Assembly: GCA_028456385.1 (NCBI GenBank) | Contig: JALNQF010000835.1 | Location: forward strand, 1-12,970 | Direction: 5' to 3' | DNA: 12,970 nt | Origin: Ophiosphaerella korrae | Taxonomy: Eukaryota; Ascomycota; Dothideomycetes; Pleosporales; Phaeosphaeriaceae | In this document: in pieces, positions 9,704 through 12,970 of the stretch | Numbering within the stretch: position 1 is the first letter of the stretch | Layout: each line of letters begins with the position of its first letter | Position numbers and translations under genes: made by a program | The notes under the pieces: generated by a model | What the model was told of the DNA's origin: nothing | The model's database searches: none | The model's input: only the letters and a program-made list of their open reading frames with translations

Positions 9704-10342
9704 AGTTAAAACTCTCTAGAGCGCTTTATAGTAAACTAAGAAAATTAGTATTACTAGCGCTAAATAGAGAGACGTTAAGAATATCTAACGCAATAGGAGC
9801 TAGAATAGCCTAAACTATATCCTTAAGGTTTATCTTAGCCTCTAAGGTACAAGACTATTTAGACAATTTAGCGTTATTATAAGCTTTTATCTTATAAAGA
9901 CACTTAATATAAAAATAAAGATCTACTAGCTTATAAAGAGTTAGCTTATACTTAGCCTTAGCCTTTATAAGCTATAATAATAATATCTCTTAAGCCTAGT
10001 TAATAGCTTACTCTATATAACTTAGTAAAAAGAAACTATATAGAGATTAAATACTTATACTCTATAAGAGAAATACTAGATAGTATATACTTATATTAGA
10101 TATTAGCTAGGATATACTTACTATAGTACTTACTATCCTTTAAAGATATAAGATAAGTAAGCTTTAACTAAGTATAATAGGCGTAAAGAAATATTTTAAC
10201 CCTATTACAAGTAACACAAGTAATAAGAAAAAGTTTATTATAATTAGAACGTATAGATATAGAGAATAATAAGGAATTAGAAATAAATAAAGAAACTAGA
10301 CTAATAACCTTAGGCCTAGGGTAGAGAAATAAGAACCTACCT
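9704..10342 (+). other. E1 3' internal region with stop-poor antisense frame
   Basis: About 640 bp lies between the chromodomain and the polypurine tract. No known domain is seen on the plus strand. On the minus strand, one frame from about 9971 to 9709 has runs of 38, 14 and 27 codons broken only by TAG (9855-9857), TAG (9810-9812) and TAA (9726-9728), fewer stops than the background of about one codon in ten. The frame can be read further upstream to about 10095 but with many more stops. Extra ORFs, some antisense, are known in plant LTR elements between pol and the 3' LTR. This one resembles nothing I know and may be chance. Confidence 0.35.
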
Positions 10343-10356
10343 AAAGAGGGGAATAG
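10343..10356 (+). other. Polypurine tract of E1
   Basis: The sequence aaagaggggaatag lies immediately before the 3' LTR. A purine run here primes plus-strand DNA synthesis in LTR elements. It is one of the few G-rich spots in the window; a GGGG run lacks TpG, so RIP leaves it largely alone. Confidence 0.85.
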
Positions 10357-10796
10357 TATTATAGCTATAATAAGAAGAAACTAATTTAAACTAATTAGCT
10401 TTACTATAAGTAATAACAATATATACAACCTATAGAAAAATAAACTAGACTAGGAGACTAACTATAATAGAGATACATAATAGATTTATAATTTATAATC
10501 TTAGTAAATATAAAGTATAAAGTTAAGTACGTAATAGATTTATAATTTATAATCTTAGTAAATACAAAGTACAAAGCTAGCTAAGAAGCCTAGGTATATA
10601 GTTAGTAATAATACGTATTATTAGGATAGTATTAGTAATTTAATCTTTAACTATAAGCGATAATACTAAGATAGTTACAAAACATCTTCTATTATTTATA
10701 GCTTATTATAGATTACTATATAAACTTTTATTATTATCTTGTAATCTACTAATAACTTTAGGCTACTAGGAAATTAACCCTAGTAAGCCTGTAATA
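10357..10796 (+). repeat. 3' LTR of E1 (440 bp)
   Basis: It is collinear with the 5' LTR over the full 440 bp, starting tattatagc and ending cctgtaata. The 3' copy keeps the G of the CCTGTAA end that the 5' copy has lost, while the 5' copy keeps the final CA, so together they show the original ends. Its two 48-bp units are at 10475-10522 and 10529-10576. Each LTR has private C-to-T and G-to-A changes, showing RIP acted on both independently after insertion. Confidence 0.95.
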
Positions 10797-10801
10797 GTTT
10801 A
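10797..10801 (+). repeat. Target site duplication GTTTA, right copy
   Basis: It is identical to 3763-3767 and directly follows the last base of the 3' LTR. Removing E1 plus one copy rejoins the copia RT-linker sequence on the minus strand. Confidence 0.93.
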
Positions 10802-12100
10802 GTTTCTACTAGCTAGTACTTTAGTTTATAATCTTATCTAGTAGTAACTAGTTTAGTAAGCTTACTTAGCTTCTTTAAATAATTTACTTATTAGATAGCT
10901 ATCTAAGTTTATTTAGTATAAAAGTAGAAATAGAAGTTAATTATAGTAAAGCTTTAATCTTTTTATAAGTATTCTTTTTATTTTAGCTTTATTTATAAGA
11001 TTTCTTTAATATTTTCTAAAGTTACTTACTTAAGTACTAGCTATAAATACTACTACTTATAGTATAGTTTTAGATAAGCTATAGTTATTATATACTATTA
11101 ACTCTAGGTAATCTCTAGTTATTATATAGGCTAGTAGTACTACTATAAGTAAAGATAGTAAAGGAGTTAGATAGTAGTCTATAATTTTCTTTCTATAGTA
11201 GTAACTAAGTAGATCTTTTTTATTATTTATAAATATATCTAACTTAGTAATATCTTTATAGAAATACTCTATTTTTAGCTTATATAATAATACTAAGAGC
11301 TTAATTATTTTAATATAAGTAGTAATCTCTTTTAGTATTTAGTATATAAAGTTATTTATTAGATTTTTTATTTTACTATTAAAGATTATTTATATATTAA
11401 AAATTATATTCTATATACTTATTATATTAGCTATAGATAGTACTTATATCTAGTAAATATTTAATAACTAGTATTTTATAAAATAGCTAATTTAAGCTTT
11501 TAGATTAAGTTATTATAGCTTTAATTTACTATAATAAGTATTATTAGTTATTATAAAGGCTTTATAATTATATACTTTTAGGTATACTAAGCTTAGCTTC
11601 TTTATTAATACTATTATTTTTTTATTCTTAGTATTATTTAATTATTTAAGTAACTTAGAGTATAATTATAGAAGTAAACTCTAGCTTATATAATTTTAAG
11701 CTAAAGTTTTTATAGTAAATTTATATTAAAGTATATATATAGTATATACTTTTTCTTTATAAAATTTTTTAGTACGCTTAGCTCTTCTTTTCTATACTTA
11801 AGTATCTAGAGCTAAAGGTTTAATAGTAATACTTTATAAGTTTAACTAGCGCTAGACTTTTAGTTTTACTATTATAATCTTATTATTAGCTTTAATTATC
11901 TTAACTAAGATACTATACTACTTCTTTAAAATAAAAATTAAGTTTAATAGTACTTTAATAATTAATTTAGCTTACTATTTATTATTAAAGTAAAAATCTT
12001 ACTATAGCTTTAAGTACTTATTAGTAATAAGTATCTAGCTTTTATTTTTAGTAATACTTTATAATTTATATAAATAGAAGTTAATAAAGATTTCTTTTCT
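10802..12100 (-). pseudogene. pol: Ty1/copia pol remnant: integrase and linker
   Basis: On the minus strand, KKQYSI..VKIIKANNK (to 11879-11893) matches the integrase segment around the second catalytic Asp ('TDNE', now NN). KRRAKR at about 11774-11790 matches 'NGGAERSG', with the catalytic Glu codon now Lys at 11777-11779. LKVYNYKAF at 11555-11581 matches 'LKVYGCKAF', and NLKA(stop)ISYF at 11480-11506 matches 'NPKAWIGYF'. A stretch at about 11370-11440 matches 'VISTRDVIFNE'. After this comes the weakly conserved linker, which holds the longest stop-free run of the window, 93 codons at 11060-11338, probably because Gln and Trp codons are rare there. It ends at the E1 insertion, where the frame to RT is not perfectly continuous. 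Confidence 0.87.
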
Positions 12101-12596
12101 TTATCTTTTATAACTAATTCTTAGTATATAGCTAATTTACTACTTTATTTTTACTTAACTATATATATTATACTAGACTATAACTACTTTTATATATATA
12201 TACTCTTTAAGCTTACTAAATAAATTATTTAATTATTACTACTTTTAAGAAACTAAGTTTCTTATACTATAGTAGTACTATAGTAAAGTTATAGTAGAGT
12301 TAGCTAAATTAAGCTTTAAAAGAGCTTTAGTTAAAGAGTTTAAAAGTATTTAATCTTAATTTAAAAAGATAACTTATAGTAAAGATAAGATATAATAAAG
12401 TTAATAGAAGTAAAAATTTAGTTATATTTTCTAATACTAGTTAGAGTTCTTAGTAAGTAGTTAATTAGTCTATTTATACTAGCCTTTATTATTTACTATA
12501 GTATTAGTACTCTAGTAGTCTAAAAGTTTTTAAGTATAATATACTACTTAGTATAATAACTTATATTATAAATAATACTTAAGTACTTATTAACTA
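12101..12596 (-). other. Probable upstream copia pol/gag sequence, unresolved
   Basis: This AT-rich stretch lies on the 5' side of the copia integrase core on the minus strand. It has the same RIP-degraded character, and a frame with stops mostly at TAA/TAG can be followed, but I could not place the integrase zinc finger or a gag motif with confidence. It most likely belongs to E3 by position. No LTR, RNA gene or other feature is visible. Confidence 0.4.
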
Positions 12597-12647
12597 ACGT
12601 ATTCTATTAGCGAAGCAGCTATATTACTAAGACGGCTACTCTAAAAC

Positions 12648-12777
12648 ACACTAAAAAATCGAAAATTTAATATCTAATATCTCGACAACTATACTATAAT
12701 AACTTCTAAAAATTTAATAGATTAAAGATTATATATAAAGTAGTAATCTATAAAATTTTTAGAACGTGTAGCCTAGT
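12648..12777 (+). repeat. Left arm of 130-bp inverted repeat
   Basis: It starts acactaaaaaatcgaaaatt and ends gtagcctagt. It pairs with 12841-12970; by hand count 124 of 130 positions match (about 95%), and five of the six differences are transitions, consistent with light RIP. The repeat may extend left of 12648 if the partner continues past the window edge. Confidence 0.95.
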
Positions 12778-12840
12778 TTATTTAATATTATTAATAAAAA
12801 AGTGTTTTTTACTATAGAAAATTTTACTATCTTAAGAACT
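12778..12840. other. Spacer between the inverted-repeat arms
   Basis: The 63-bp AT-rich spacer contains aaaaaagtgtttttt (12796-12810), a small hairpin of its own. It has no coding capacity. Transcription across the unit would give a long hairpin RNA with this as the loop. Confidence 0.7.
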
Positions 12841-12970
12841 ACTAGGCTGCACGCTTTAAAAATTTTATAGATTACTACTATATATATAATCTTTAATCTA
12901 TTAAATTTTTAGAAGTTATTATAGTATAGTTGTTAAGATATTAGATATTAAATTTTCGATTTTTTAGTGT
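12841..12970 (-). repeat. Right arm of 130-bp inverted repeat
   Basis: It starts actaggctgcacgc and ends cgattttttagtgt at the last base of the window, the reverse complement of the left arm. It keeps gctgcacgc where the left arm has the more mutated gtgtagc, so the original can be judged from both. Its true outer end cannot be seen. Confidence 0.95.

Larger units (their letters stand above)
3768..10796 (+). mobile_element. E1: full-length RIP-inactivated Ty3/gypsy chromovirus
   Basis: This is a complete LTR retrotransposon of 7,029 bp: 5' LTR, gag-pol frame in the order gag, protease, RT, RNase H, integrase, chromodomain, a 650-bp 3' internal region, polypurine tract and 3' LTR, flanked by a perfect GTTTA duplication. 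Integrase lying after RT marks it as Ty3/gypsy rather than copia, and the C-terminal chromodomain places it among chromoviruses (the fungal Tf1/sushi/MAGGY kind). It sits in the RT gene of the copia element E3, on the opposite strand. The whole element is RIP-mutated, with start codon, zinc ligands and catalytic residues lost and stops throughout, so it cannot encode a working polyprotein. It is less degraded than E2 and E3: many CpG and some CpA pairs survive. Confidence 0.97.
10797..12596 (-). mobile_element. E3 fragment A: Ty1/copia integrase-to-RT region
   Basis: This is the upstream part of the copia element interrupted by E1, read on the minus strand. It carries the integrase core, integrase C-terminus and the linker into RT; fragment B (2894-3767) carries RT and RNase H. 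The order integrase then RT identifies Ty1/copia. The right limit is taken as the start of the less-mutated foldback element at about 12597, and may be an insertion junction rather than the element's end. No copia LTR is recognised in the window. Confidence 0.85.
12597..12970. mobile_element. Foldback / MITE-like element, partial
   Basis: The sequence character changes at about 12597: CpG and CpA reappear (gcgaagcagc, gacggc, aaacacac), unlike everything to the left. Inside lies a 130-bp inverted repeat around a 63-bp spacer. The left edge may be the acgtattctattagcgaagc stretch preceded by TA (12595-12596), which would suit a Tc1/mariner or pogo-type end with TA duplication; that is inference. 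If so, the right counterpart lies outside the window, since the right arm ends at the last base. No ORF of note is present, so this would be a non-autonomous DNA transposon (MITE or foldback). Confidence 0.6.

Noticed and set aside
11060..11338. A 93-codon stop-free frame on the minus strand as a living gene
   Set aside because: It continues on both sides in the same frame into copia integrase-linker motifs with stops, has no start codon of its own, and is explained by a linker poor in Gln and Trp codons.
1..12596. Mitochondrial or plasmid DNA as the reason for the AT-richness
   Set aside because: The bias is specifically loss of CpA/TpG with gain of TpA, and nuclear LTR elements with TSDs are present; no mitochondrial gene or tRNA is seen.
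12648..12970. The inverted repeat as a transcription terminator or CRISPR-like array
   Set aside because: Arms of 130 bp with a 63-bp spacer are far too long for a terminator, and there is only one unit with no repeat-spacer pattern.

Overview
This window holds no intact gene. It is a nest of dead transposable elements from a filamentous ascomycete (Pezizomycotina) genome that shows heavy RIP (repeat-induced point mutation). CpA and TpG are almost absent while TpA is everywhere. Former coding frames are readable once TAA/TAG codons are taken as old Gln or Trp codons, and Cys and His codons appear as Tyr. Fungal Ty3/gypsy chromovirus and Ty1/copia proteins support the assignment to fungi. The species cannot be told; AT-rich compartments like this are best known from Dothideomycetes such as Leptosphaeria, which is inference.

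Layout: (1) 1 to about 430 is unassigned AT-rich DNA with a sharp junction. (2) About 430-2893, minus strand, is element E2: a Ty3/gypsy relic with its 5' LTR (2470-2893), a gag remnant and the gag-protease linker, cut off before the protease. (3) 2894-3767, minus strand, is the RT and RNase H part of a Ty1/copia element (E3). (4) 3768-10796, plus strand, is element E1: a complete 7,029-bp Ty3/gypsy chromovirus with two 440-bp LTRs, a 5-bp GTTTA target duplication, a polypurine tract and a gag-PR-RT-RH-IN-chromodomain frame full of stops. (5) 10797 to about 12596, minus strand, is the other half of E3: the integrase and the linker leading into RT. (6) About 12597 to the end is a foldback (terminal-inverted-repeat) element with 130-bp arms, much less RIP-damaged than its neighbours and running to or past the window edge.

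History as read: a copia element came first. Two members of one gypsy family then inserted into its pol gene in opposite orientations, E2 into RNase H and E1 into RT. E2 is more decayed than E1, so it is probably older. RIP then destroyed start codons, zinc ligands and catalytic residues. I see no tRNA, rRNA, CRISPR array or host gene, and no evidence of a new functional system. The most unusual items are the foldback element, the second Cys/His cluster in the gag-protease linker, an antisense frame in the E1 3' region, and the junction near 430.
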